DNA of 64,000 nt from Cloeon dipterum (lineage: Eukaryota; Arthropoda; Insecta; Ephemeroptera; Baetidae). Of this stretch, positions 37,901 through 49,946 are shown in pieces. Numbering within the stretch: position 1 is the stretch's first letter; the number at the start of each line of letters is the position of its first letter. The notes under the pieces are model-generated. The model searched no databases. It was not told the DNA's origin and was given only the letters and a program-made list of their open reading frames with translations. The stretch spans positions 15,128,001-15,192,000 of the forward strand of contig NC_088786.1 of the NCBI RefSeq assembly GCF_949628265.1, in the 5' to 3' direction. Position numbers and translations under genes: made by a program.

Positions 37901-40900
37901 TACAGTAGAGAAGATTTATGATATCTTACTTCGTTGAAATGAGAATGGTTGTCAAAGACCGCGCCCTCACCCTCCACCAGCTCCAGCAAGGCAAAGTCAA
38001 CCGAGCTGTACTCGGGACGCGAGCCAGGGGGCTGAGGCTGTAAATAAAAAAAATGACACATAAGTTTCTAATCCCCGAGTGAAAAATAAGCAACACTTAC
38101 AAGGGGACGCAGTACAGGATGAAATAGAGCATGACCATTGTTGTTGATCATGAAAGCATATCCGTTGACTCCCAGCTGTGAATTGTTTGAGAAATAGTTT
38201 CATTTATGATTTTCGATTGAATTTTTTATTTTAAATGTAGCCAAATTTTACTCCAAATTGTGGTGCTAAAAGAATTAACAATATATGATAATATAAATTT
38301 ATGATGTTAATGAGAGCTACAAAAGGGCAAAAACTGTATATATCTGAATGAATTTAACAAACCTTGTGAGGAGGGACCATTTTCTGGATTTCCCTTATCG
38401 GTACATCAGTGCCTACTACTCCTAAAAGTTGTGCAGTGCGCACCTGAAAAAAAAATATTTGCATTGAAAACAAAGTAATCTTCTGTTACGCTGATAAGGT
38501 TACCGAATAATTCCTACGGTCGAATATTGCAGTTGCCACAGAAGTCATCAATTCAGGGCTCGGGCAATCTGGATGTGGAGACAGACATTGGCGCTAAAAG
38601 ATACCACTCATTAATGCCCTATCTTCAAATAAAATCTGGCATCTTACTCTGACATCTACAAATGACGGTGACCAATAAAGAGGATGATTGTTCTGATATA
38701 GCACCAACGGTCGAGCAAGCACCTCAACATGTTTCAAAGCAGCTTCTTTGGCATCCTGCCTACTGCTCACCCTTGAAAAGAATCCTACAAACACATGGGA
38801 GTGCATGGAGTCACGGAATGTTTGCTAGTGTCAAGATTTACCATTGTTGTTGCAAGCCATCCATCTAAGCTCAGTGGCAGAGCCCCCAGAGGGTGCCACA
38901 AGATAAGTGAAAATGCGCACCGGCATGTGGGGCCAGTTGTACTGCTTGAAAATCTCTTTGAATTCGCTTGGGGACCCATCTGTGATGAGGAATATCGCTT
39001 GGTTGCACTTGGTTCCCTGGCCAGCTTGTATATACTATGAATATTTGATGAGAACAAACGCCAGATGCTTAGATTGAATAGAAATACCCTATTGAGAATA
39101 TCAAATGCGGTGACAAGCGCGCTCGTGAAATTTGCTATGTTCTCTGGCCTAACTTTACTCATGGCCGACTTCAATTCTCTAATGTTCTCTGCATTAGCCT
39201 GCAAGGAAAACAATGATGAAATTTTTCCTTTGACCCCTCTCATTTTCGAATTATTACCTGAACCAACGTGTCCTTAAAGCAAGGGGCAACTTCCTGAGTG
39301 TTTTCAGCAAAGCGGTATACATTTACGAAGTCGTTGGCACCTAATGTGTCTAGGATAGCAGAGGCTGTGGTTATGGCTAATGATCGCTTTTCTCCAGCCA
39401 TTGAACCAGACGCATCCAACAGAATAATGGCGTCTCGTGGCCCGGTGGCTGCTCCAACATACCATGCGTTGGATCTGGCGTCCGGCGGCTCCGTAGGCCA
39501 CTGAACAGCTAAAATTAACAAAACAGAAAGAAAACTGATTTAATCTATTTTGGGTTTATATTACTCCTAGAAATTTTTAGAAAATTACCCAAACATTGAA
39601 GGTTAATTTTTTAATTATATTTCTTTCTGAGATCACTAAAGTGTATAGCCGAGGTTAATTTAGAAAAATCCATACCTGGATAGAGCCGAGTAAATCCATC
39701 AGAGCTCCCAAAGTACTGCCACTGCAGGGCTGGATCCGACTCATAGTTGTTTACAAACAGCGGTTCGAGCAGACCTGACCAAGCGACGGCGCCCTCAGCC
39801 TCCTTCAGGTTGACTGCGGAGGGCAGCAGGACAGCACTGAGGCTGGTGTTGACAGGCAGGCCCCCAAAGTGTTCAGCGGGGCCGGCCACCAACTTCACCT
39901 CATTAGCACCTTTGTTGTCTTTGGCGTTGAGACGCTGCGCATCCAGAATGGTGGTGGACGTGGTTTGCTTTGTGAGAGCGGCCTGCTCTGCCGAGTCCAT
40001 GATACGCTGCAATTAATTCATTTCCAAAAGTTAAGAAGGGAAATCTCAGGTTTTGGAAAAGAGCTTACAAGGACGGCGTTCATCTTGATGTCCATCATGT
40101 TCTGGACTTCTGCCGCCAGCTCGCGAATGAGCAGCAAGCCATCCTTTCGTATTACGGTGGCTTCAAAGTCTTGATATTTCTAGCAATTAAAATTTCTTGA
40201 AAAGGCTGCATGCGCGATATCTGAGAAATTCCTTACTCTCTGCAGCTCATTCATTTTTGTGAACTGACGACCAAACTCCCAGAGGTCAACTCCAAATTTG
40301 AGGGCCCAGTTTTTGACCCTTCAAATAAAATGTTTAGCGCTTTTGATTGATCTTTTTATTGAAAAGGCTTTCACAGATAATTCATATCCATTTAAAAACA
40401 CAAAATGTTGATGAGCGTTGCTGGCTCAAATATACTACAATGAAAGGCGTGCACTTCAAGCTGGCACAATGCTACAGCATGATATACGTAGAAAAAGGGG
40501 GAAATATATTATCTTATTCCCATAATTTATTTCAGCGCTGGGAAAGGACTGAAACAGGCTAGATTTTATGTTGCACCTGGATGCACTGATCAATTTTGCT
40601 ATTTTTACGATTGCATAAAAAGTGATATTAAATTAGCGGCGCGGCGCTGGGCGTCTGCGCGGAGCCGGCTTGCGCCCTTTCTCCTCCAGCCCCCAGGCCA
40701 GCCTGGCTGGATGGTATTGAGCGGCGGCGGCAAGGGTCCGCCGAGAACAGGGTCAAAGTGGAGCGACCCTAAGTCCGAGCGACCCATATAATGCAAAAAT
40801 CACAAGAATTGATCGAAATGGGCAGGTGCAACAGAGATATGTGACCAGAAAAGGTTTTATTGCGAATTATCCAATTACTGAGCCTGCGCACTTGGACACA

Positions 40901-41268
40901 TGCAAAATAAATCCTTTCGGAATTTTGGACTCGAAATTTTGGAAAAAGTAAAGCTAAGACAGTGGACAATATTGCTGAAAAAGTCAAAACTCTCTACACA
41001 GAACCCGTTGGAGCCAAATCTAACGGCTCGCGAGTTGAAAGTAAGTGAAAACGGCGAGTGGGAAAATGCACGGGGGTGAAGGGGTGGTTTTACATGCACT
41101 TGCAGATGTGCTCCGTGGAGCGGAAAAACGGGCAGCGAGGGTGCGAAAGGGGTCGGGGTCGACAGGCCCCGGCGTGGCAACTCACTCATTGTGGGGTATG
41201 TCCTCATCCTGGGCGCTGGGGCCCACGAGGAGTAGGCAAACGAAGCACAGCCAGCGGGTCGCCTCCAT
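34912..41268 (-). CDS. CACNA2D3: voltage-gated calcium channel alpha2-delta subunit, alpha2-delta-3 type
   Basis: Twenty-two exons, 3390 nt, 1129 aa. Exons from the start: 41268-41186, 40318-40237, 40179-40069, 40006-39676, 39508-39258, 39198-39088, 39034-38842, 38784-38648, 38593-38504, 38443-38363, 38175-38101, 38037-37930, 37872-37801, 37739-37598, 37534-37489, 37435-37290, 37234-37111, 36835-36487, 36427-36176, 35933-35605, 35547-35367, 35007-34912. All phases fit. Signal peptide at residues 1-19; VGCC N-terminal region (VKNWALKFG); von Willebrand A domain from about 228 with MIDAS DASGS (234-238) and later FLITDGSPSEF; Cache-type region (GVNGYAFMINNNGHALFHP); Cys-rich delta part (GFVILSESPEHSGKFFGQL, YRRRPTECFNYHP). 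A hydrophobic C-terminus after VCGGC fits a GPI-anchor signal or membrane segment. It carries calcium channels to the surface and synapse. An acidic/Pro-rich insert (EEDDYEDEE, then PPPPPRPTTP) lies in exon 20. Confidence 0.93.
36884..36945. repeat. intronic hairpin
   Basis: CCCTGTTGGTCCTCCCT (36884-36900) and AGGGAGGACCTAACAGGG (36928-36945) are reverse complements apart from one extra base, with a loop of about 27 bp. It lies in the alpha2-delta intron at 36836-37110. It could be a tiny MITE or a structured RNA segment. Confidence 0.7.
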
Positions 41269-41445
41269 TAGGCCCTCATCCCGTATTGATTCACTATCGC
41301 CCGAGCACCACTACGCGTACTACGCGGCGCACGCGCCCCCACCCCTGCGCTCGCCACTCTCTTGCTCAGAGGCAGGTGTTTTTTTCCGACACCCTTTACA
41401 GTTGCAAAAGTGTGACACACAAAAAAGAACGAGTCCAGAAGGGGG

Positions 41446-44400
41446 CTAGCGGCGCCTGTTGCCCTCGATGTCTGCGATGACGCCACCCAAGAGGCTCTCG
41501 AGTTCCTGCGCCGCTCGCTCCAGCTGCTCGTTGTCCCCAAAACTCTCTGCGGGGCAAAAGACGGACGGGCACATGAGCCGGCAGCAAGCATTAAAATTTC
41601 ATGCAAATATATTCAAGCGAATACGAGTGAGCTGCCTTTGATTGAAACAACACACACAAGTACTAGTGTCGCGCTCGCTCTGTGATCTCTCAAGGGAAAG
41701 AATGAATAATTCACAAAGAGGCAAAAGCGTCGAGCGCCATTCAAAATTGTTTAATCGCTCTGAATAAAGCACACGCTTATTCCAAGCTGCGATAATCTGG
41801 GCGTGTGCCTCTACGCCCTATACTGCTGCTTAAATTTTGTAAGAACTTTGTAAAAAATTGATTTTGTATTCAAAAAGGGAGATACTTTTAATTGATGCTG
41901 TAAGCTGAGATTTGGGATGTTCGAAAAATTAAAATTCAAGCTCACTCCCATTTTCACTCTTCACATTTAATTGAGATTTGAACTAATATAAAACTAAAAG
42001 CAAAACTAATATAAATGTTCTGTACGAATTACTTAAATGCTATCGCATATGGCATAATGAAGTTCTTTGATTCATAATGGAGCCAGACGATCAATAGCAC
42101 ATTTTTCACTAACAAAAGCGAACGTAAAATGCCGCAGTAAGAGAGTTGAAAAAATTCAGTCCGCTTATTCTTTTCTCGGATTTGTCACTAACTTGCCTAT
42201 GATTTATGACTACCAAAGAATTTTTCTGATTTTTCACCCAAATATAAATTATAGCAGTGTTGCTAGATCATTATAGTTATTAAGTAAAAAAATCATGAAA
42301 GATTCAACATTTGGTTCATACTCGAAAAAATAACCAATTAATCTATAAGAAGTCTAACAAATGTTAGCACAAGATTAAAATATCAACCAGCTGTAATCAG
42401 TGGCATTATTTAGCAGTAAAAAAAGTAAGTGGAAGGGAAAATGTAATGGTGAACCCCTTCACACTAATAATTGATAAAATATTACCAATGGTTGAAGATT
42501 AGATTAACTAAGCACCACCTACTTGTCCAAGTACCATTTAATTGATGAATTTATTTTTTAAAATCATAATAAGTAGTGCTGCAACTTTTTCACAAAATGT
42601 GGAATTAGTTTGATTCTAATTTTTTTAAATATCTTGCAGAAAGAAGCTGATCGATCTATAAAATGTAGTCTGCAAAATTATGATTTGAATTGATTGAATA
42701 ATTTTGCAAACTTTATTTTTAGTCTATCTATTCCGTGATGTTAAAAACTTATTTTTTTTTGCACACACAACGCATGCACCGTTCATCTATTTTGTTGCTT
42801 TTATATTGTGACCGATACGTTAACTAAACGAATTGATTAAATCTCATTTTATAGAAGAATACTAACAAAGGGTCCTACCTTCAAAATGTGTAGTGCCATT
42901 GAGCATAGACTGAAGTTTGTTGAGCGCTGCAGTGACAGGCGCTCTTGACTCCGCAGGCACTGAAATCCTCTTCTGCAAAACTGTACTGAACTCAAGTGCT
43001 GTTTCAGGTCCAGGGATGGAACTTATTTCGAAAGACCTTGAACTAGAGCTCTTTGGAGTGCTAGTAATTTGATGCTCAGAGGTGAGGCCAGTCAGCCGCA
43101 GTCCTAGCTCCTGTAATCGCTGCCCGTGGTCTTCTAGCACTCGACTTGCCTCATGCAGGTTTACCCACTGCTCAGCAGCACTCTGCAGTCGCCTGCAAAA
43201 GGACAAAGGTAGTTTAAATATGAGAAGAGAGCGAGTTTTCAAGAAATTCCTCACCTGCCCTCTTCATTAATTTGGGATATGATGAGCCTCAACCTCATTT
43301 TCAAACTCCAAAGGGGCTCCTCTGCTGGGCCTGCGTTCACAACTTGAGGGACTTCAATGCTAATTAAACACAGTCAATTAGGTTGCTTTACAAAAATACA
43401 AAATTGGTTAACTCACAGTCCTACAGGTTCAGAAATATTTTGGTTCCTCTCTCTTCGTTTGGGAGAAAATGTCTTTTTTACAACCCGCCCGCCAGCTTTC
43501 ATGAACTCAGCAAACATATTCTGCAAATGAGGTTATTAAAACACCTTATACATCATAATTTTGAATACATACCGGTGGCGTGACAAAGTCTTTCAATGGA
43601 TGGCTAGGTAAGTGTCCATGGGTATATTTTCCAGAGAGGACACACCTGCGGCAAACCCAATACCAAGGACAACTTTGGCACAGAAATGCTTGACCCCGAA
43701 GGCCAGCTTGCTTGCAGACAACACATGGTCCACGCCAGATTTCTTAAACAAATAAAAAAGAAAATTTCATAGTTTCATTAGAAAGGCTACGAGTTATTTT
43801 CCTAAAATTCACCAACAAATTCAAATTCAACGGGGCACATAGTTAACATAGAATGAATTTAGTTAATATTAACCTAAATTGTTAAATTATTTTTTATCAT
43901 GTAATGCATTTAAATAAGTTCATATTTCTAAAAACTATAATTATGTAGTATTCCCAAAACAATGATAATTCGCTTAAATTAAATTTACCTCTCACGTGAA
44001 CCCGAAATCTTGACAAATGCGCTGCCCAGCCCATTCTGTTCTTCATCCAAATCTCAGCTTCAACTTGATTCAGTCTCTTCTCTTTGAACTCCAGATTTCC
44101 AATATTTTCTCCAAGGACCTGCATGAAAACCATGATAGCATCCAAAAGAGGCTTCATCCGCAGAGGTCCAACGAGACCATCGTGATCTGCAGCTTCGTGA
44201 GCCAAAAAGGCGAACAGTTCCGAAGGATAAGCTTTAGAAAGAATAGCGAGAGTGGCTTTGGCTTGCAGAAGGGTAAGACACCCTGACCGGTGGCGGTCGA
44301 ACGCCTGCCACAGGAGACAGGCCGTCAGTTCGGCAGCCATCTCTACGTCCATGGGCGATTCCTTGCTTACAGCATAGAAGACATCCTCTAGAACAGCCCT

Positions 44401-44745
44401 TAACGCTGTCGGGGAGAGGAGCATGGAGTTGTCCTCCCGCCGAAAACCGTGGTGCTCAAGAACAAGGCGAAACGCCTCGAGATGTACTTCGGACCAGAAA
44501 ACGGAATCGGAGAGCACTTTTAATTTGGCACCAATCCTTCGTTGGATTCCTTGCAGCTCCTGACACTGGCGAACTTTTGTCACCACGTCTGTCCAACCTG
44601 GTGGGTCATAACGCCGACTTGATTGCCTGGGAGAGGGTAAAATTCAAATTCGTCGCTTTTGACTATATCACAAAATATTTTTTTTAACTCACCTGACAAA
44701 AATGGAAAAGCCCTGAGCATCTTCTCGACCACTCCACTCCAGCAT
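41446..44745 (-). CDS. DYTN: dystrotelin-like protein (EF-hand plus ZZ finger)
   Basis: Seven exons, 1485 nt, 494 aa: 44745-44693, 44626-43989, 43742-43573, 43520-43417, 43359-43255, 43192-42879, 41546-41446. The large second exon encodes the dystrophin/dystrobrevin EF-hand-like helical region (HLEAFRLVLEHHGFR, LLWQAFDRHRSGCLTLLQAK). Exon 3 gives a ZZ-type zinc finger (CVVCKQAG, CQSCPWYWVCRRC, then HGHLPSHPL), residues about 237-285. The C-terminus has a helical dystrobrevin-binding-like stretch (VNLHEASRVLEDHGQRLQEL) and ends with LESLLGGVIADIE. No WW or spectrin repeats, so it is the dystrotelin class (fly dah belongs to this broad group), a cytoskeletal/membrane adaptor. Dystrobrevin itself is the alternative. 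A 1.3-kb intron precedes the last exon, and the stop lies 177 bp from the alpha2-delta start. Confidence 0.78.
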
Positions 44746-45562
44746 TTTGACTCGGTCGGCTGCCGACAACCTTCTGTCTGGTTTGTTTAAAACGACGTCT
44801 GTTGTTCAGGTTGACAGGATACTAAAATAACACCTGTCGAGGGCGGCGCCTGAGATTTAACGAATTTTAACCGCCGCAGGTGCTCGTGCGCACTGAGACA
44901 GATCGCGACCTGCTTGACCGACCAAACCACTTGTTTTAATGCACCTTATGCTACAACTGTTGAACTGTTAACTCAATCCGCCGACGAAATTTTAGTTTAC
45001 AAAGACTTGGACCAACTTTCGTTGTTGACGATTTCAAGGGCGCGAAAACCCGGTTACACAAAATACAGATTCTCTGGAGCAGGAGCAGATGATCTCAATG
45101 CTCGGGAGTGGGGGTTGCGGACAGGTGGGGGCTCCACAGAAGACGCGCTTTCCATTGGCCATGAGCAGAATATCAAACAAGTGGCCCGCGCCACACTTCC
45201 TGTCATTGAGTAGAAGAATACACTTTTTATTTAATATTTAATTTTCAACCGTCGTCGGTCGTCGGTTTATTCTTATTCTGTTGAGTTGTGCCTATAATGG
45301 CAAATTTAGGGGGGAAAGATTGAGGTTCGTCAAGAAAAATTATTTTTTATTTTATAAGTACAATAAATAAGATTTTATTTTGCATATCTTTCTACGCATA
45401 CTTTTCATCATATACAAAGAAAAATACAAAATAGATGTTATCCAAGATGAGGCTCTACATTCCATCACCGTGGCTAACTAAGAAACCCACCAACACCAGA
45501 GATCACAGATTTATTATTACATATGTTTTGTTGAGTTTGACACTGAGTAATTTTTTCAACTA

Positions 45563-47660
45563 TTAATAAACGACGCGAACATATGGTTTCCGGCGGCTTG
45601 CAGTTGCTGAGAAAAGAGCTACACCGACTGCAAGAACGAGTAAAAGGCCCAATAGAGCTAGGGCCAGGGCCAATTTCGGCGCCGAGAGACAGAAATTTCT
45701 CTCCAGTTTTTCGATCTCCACATCGTCTTGTCCTTGAAATAAAAAGCACCGATATTGCCGATATTATTTTACTTTTTATAAAATTAAACTTACGCTGGAA
45801 ATCAGCAACTTCGTTGGCTTCCATCTCGATTCCAGGAGCAGCCACCCTGAGGCTGTTGAAAATTTTGACCCTCTTGACCACTTGTGAATGCGCTGCTCCG
45901 TAAGCAGCCATAGTGTTGTCTTTACACCTGCCAATAGGACAAGCGTCGCGGCACAGCATCAATACGCACTGCATGTGAAGACTCTCTCGGTCTGGGAATT
46001 TGAAAGCCGGGAATATGGCAAGTGCGCCCTGCTTAGTGTAGTTAAAGTGACCAAGAACTTGAGGTTCAATTGGACACCCGAGTTCGTCCAAGAGCTTTTG
46101 AGGTGATTCGCCAGCGCCTTCATGAGCCATGCAGTCCGTGACCCGCATTTTGAGGCCGTCGCTACCCTTGGTGCGCACTCTCAGTTTAACAGGTTCGCCT
46201 ACCAGAGCTACCCCTTTTCCGCCAGACGCCTCCAGTTCCATCCAAGCCCTTAAAAAAATATTTTAAAATTCGAAAAAATGAAGATTCAAATAAAGCAGGA
46301 GTGTAAAAAAATTCTATTTAATAAATAAGTGCCATGAAAAGTTAAAATTGTATTTACTTTGTTGGTTCAAAATCCATTTCTCGGGATGAAGAACGGAGTG
46401 CCTGGTGCTGCGGTCCTCCAGGAACGATGTCCACGCCAATTTCATTATCCTCAAGTGGCGCGACGCAAGACGCGAGGCGCCGTTCGTCGAGCGCCAGTTG
46501 CAATTTTCCATCAAACTGGATGTCAACCGCCACCTGGAAGTGCAGGTCCTGCGTGAGTCTGACGCCGCAGGACGCCGTGGGCAGGCTCAGGGTTAGCGAC
46601 CGTCTTCCTGTGCCCTGAATGGAACACTCGCTGGGGAAGCCGCGAGCGTGCAGGAGTCCGTGGAAAGGCGCCGAAAAGTGGACAGTAACTTGCATAAGTG
46701 ACGAGGTGCATTGTGTTGATAAATCTGGGCAAAAACGAGAAATTTGAATAAATCGGTCAACTTCCTGCGCGAAATTGATAAATTAATTACATTAATAAAT
46801 TTTATATTTTAAGAGATTTTTATGTTTCCTTCGAATTAAGTAGGATTTTATTGTAACTACTGCCAATTAAGAGGAATGCCTTAAGAGCTTGGATTAGCGG
46901 ATTTTTATCAGACGCGAAAAATTAATGAGCACGTTGTGTACGCTGACAATGCCAAAAGTGTGAGATAATCTCCTGCGCCTGTTCATTTACGTAACAGGAT
47001 GTCGACCGCGCACTTAACGTAAAAGGCGCCCAAAGGATGTCAGCAGTAAAATGCAAAGTATTGGGCAGCTATGAGTCACACGTTACACGACGAGCACATA
47101 AATTAACGAGAACTCAAATGCATTCAAACAAAAGTTATCCATTTTTGACAGAATACTGAACTGACGATTGACTGATTAGTCTCTCTGTCCCAAAAAATAG
47201 ATGTTTTGTTACTTTGAATCTAAATGAAAATTTAAATAAAACTTACAGCTAATTGTAAATTAGTGTTAATCTTCAATGATGTTTTACGGTTAAATTTTAG
47301 TAGTACCTGATACTGAATTAACTTCTCCTCGGTCCGCTCCTGTTAGCCTCAAGAAAGCCTAGAAGAGTTGCATATCGCTTATTTTTTATTTTTTATTGAT
47401 GAGTTGACCATCACCATATTAAAAGCATTTTAGATTAATTTAAAAATAAAAGCCAACGAAGTATTTTGTTAATTCAATCAAAACACTTCCGTTTTTATAT
47501 AACAAAAAATGAATGAATGCGAGACACCCAATTAAGCCATTTACTATAATTTACCAATTTTTATATTATGCTGTTTATTTAAAAAGCGAGCAGAATCAAA
47601 ATATAATTTCGGCAAAAAGCAACTTACCTGGAGGCAGAGGACGAGGAGCACAGGCACCAT
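45563..47660 (-). CDS. zona pellucida (ZP) domain membrane protein
   Basis: Five exons, 1077 nt, 358 aa: 47660-47628, 47358-47307, 46724-46358, 46248-45794, 45732-45563. The signal peptide is split across the first two exons (MVPVLLVLCLQ, AFLRLTGA). The ZP module follows: CTSSLMQVTVHFSAPF, GLLHARGFPSEC, LPTASCGVR, then MRVTDCMAH, LLDELGCPIE, FPAFKFPD, LHMQCVLMLC and CRDACPIGRCK. This is the classical Cys pattern of arthropod ZP/cuticlin-type matrix proteins. Exon 5 has a single transmembrane helix (LALALALLGLLLVLAVGVAL, about residues 323-343) and a short basic tail. No clear RXXR furin site precedes the helix; KR in SQVVKRVKI is the nearest basic pair. Such proteins polymerise in the apical extracellular matrix. 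I cannot assign a specific orthologue. Confidence 0.88.
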
Positions 47661-49946
47661 TGTCAAGTCATGCAAATCCGAATTTTAGGTGCAATCCTGA
47701 GTCGAGCGCGCGGACAGATCGCTGCGAACAGACTGTGTTCTCCTTCGCGCTGTAGGTTGGAGCAGGTGGTGGTGCGGCCGAGCTAAGAAACACCAAGGTT
47801 CGTCGCTCCATCAGGCGCTGAAGCGAAGCGTGAGACGTGAAGGAATTGAAATGAAGCACAGTTATTCCTGCTGACTGAGAGCACAGGCATAAAATGCTAA
47901 CGCAACATCCAGGTTTGCTCTATGTTATCATCGTGTCATTATCTCTGCTGGAGCCGTAAATTCAAAAAAGAGCAGAGCAGGAGGATGCGCTTGTGGAGCG
48001 TTTAATTTCGGACACGGCGTAAAACTTAGCCATCCTTGTAATTTCAAATTGCATTGCTTGATAAATACATTAGGGCGAAAACAGTGTGTTTTTACTGTTA
48101 TTTTACAGTTCAATCTTCTACATTATATTATTGCAAGCTGAGAATATCATACATATAATACAATTATATATAATTTGCAATTTTTAGATTTGAGCTGGAA
48201 AATTTAAATTCATTGAAAAAAGTTATTATAATTTAATATTAATTTTAATATGTATTACTGGACGTTCTATTAGGCGTAGTACCATAAATATTTCAAAAAT
48301 TATAAAACATAATAGTGCCACTTTTAAAAATAATAATTTGACGCATTTTCTAAAAAAAGTCAATTTTGCTGCAAAACATTTTAGTAAATGATATTATCTG
48401 CAGCTTTCACGGCAGAATTTGCTAAATTTATAACAATTAAACTCCAATAAAAATTAACTAAAACAAAAAGAAACCTGATAAAAGGTATGACAGGCAAAAC
48501 AAGTAAAGAATCACCCCATTTTTGCAGTCATAATTTGATAATATGTATTATTTCCTCTAATAAATAATAATGACATTAAATTTAATTTTATATAACGATA
48601 AACAATTAAGATTTTATTTTGAGGATTAATTTTACCAAATTTTATCCGCCTGGACAGGGTCTTGGTCTTATTCAACTTGTTATCAGTAGCACGCGCATCG
48701 CCTTTGTCATTTGATTTTTTCTCTGTGATAACGTGCAATAATATTATGTGACAGTAAATAGTGTGATTAAACATCCGTTACTATTACATCAAGATCATGA
48801 TTATTATTTAAATAGCAAAATCCTCCAACCATTAAAAAGATAAATATATATGATAGAGGGTATATATTCGATTCAAATTTTACTAACGTGATTTAAAAAA
48901 ATCTTCAGAAATTTGATAGAGAAAAATGGTTTTATACAACTCGTTCTTTCGTTTGTGCTGTTTTTATTGGTAAAATTTGAAATAGCAACGCTGAATAATG
49001 CATGAATATCCCGACGCGAATCGAGCGTGAAGGGCACGAATTCTCCTTTAGAGCGCCGTCATCATCTCTCACGACGTGCAGCAGGAAATCAAATGCACAC
49101 AATCAAATTAACGGAACTGCAAAAAGTTCTGCTGCGAAAGAGGAGCGCCGGCGAAGAAAAAAGAAGTCCGCGAGCTGCGTTCAAACACATCATTGGCGTT
49201 GCTCTTTCCGCCGGTCTCCTCTAGATTGCAGCACCTAGAGGTCATCGTCCTTCCAAGCTAAACAAAAGTTCACCCCAAACTCACACTAGGTCTCGACACC
49301 TCACTGTCAACATAACTGGAATAGCACTGCTTCTTGTTAGTTATACCGATTCCAACGTGAGTTAAATTCTTATCAGCTTTCATATATCTATAATGAACAA
49401 TACCTTACAACGCACACTTTGAAAATTATAATATTTTCAATAAGTTTCAAAATCAGTTTATAATTGAATGCTTTAATTTACCATTTTACTGCAAAATAAA
49501 TTTTGCAAATTATTTTTATAATTCTAAGTACTTTAATCAATTTAAATTTATGAGACAAAATATCCCTATCCCCTATATATCATTATTATGTTTTAAGACA
49601 AGTACATATTGAAACTTTAATTCCTTTGAGAGGTTCACAATTTTGCATATTTTTACGAAAGAAGCTTTTGATAAAATATTTGAAATTCTTTGCATTCAAT
49701 ATTTCACAATATACTTGGTGTGTTTCCCGCCATCATTTCTCATCCAAACCAGTCAACATTTTTTGCCTACATTCAAAAGTTAAAAATACAATAATGACAT
49801 TCAAACTAAATTATTATATTAAACGTTTTATTATAATAATCTGATTAGATCAAAGAAAAAAGGCACAAATAAATCTACTAAAGAATTAAAACTTATCGTG
49901 TAATGCTATTTTTTCTAGACCCAAAGGAAGCTGTAGATATAAGAAA
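47661..49946. other. intergenic spacer between divergent ZP and P5CR genes
   Basis: 2.3 kb, mostly AT-rich, with a GC-rich island at about 49000-49280 and another next to the ZP start (47640-47830). It must contain both promoters. An acceptor-like TTTTTTCTAG at 49910-49919 suggests a spliced 5' UTR for P5CR. No gene is supported here. Confidence 0.5.

Noticed and set aside
40605-41207. GC-rich open frames between the first two alpha2-delta exons
   Set aside because: They lie in intron 1; exon phases join 41186 to 40318 exactly.
44880-45213. 111 open codons on the plus strand upstream of the dystrotelin-like gene
   Set aside because: Contains no ATG, has no upstream exon, and the minus strand is also partly open; composition alone is not enough.
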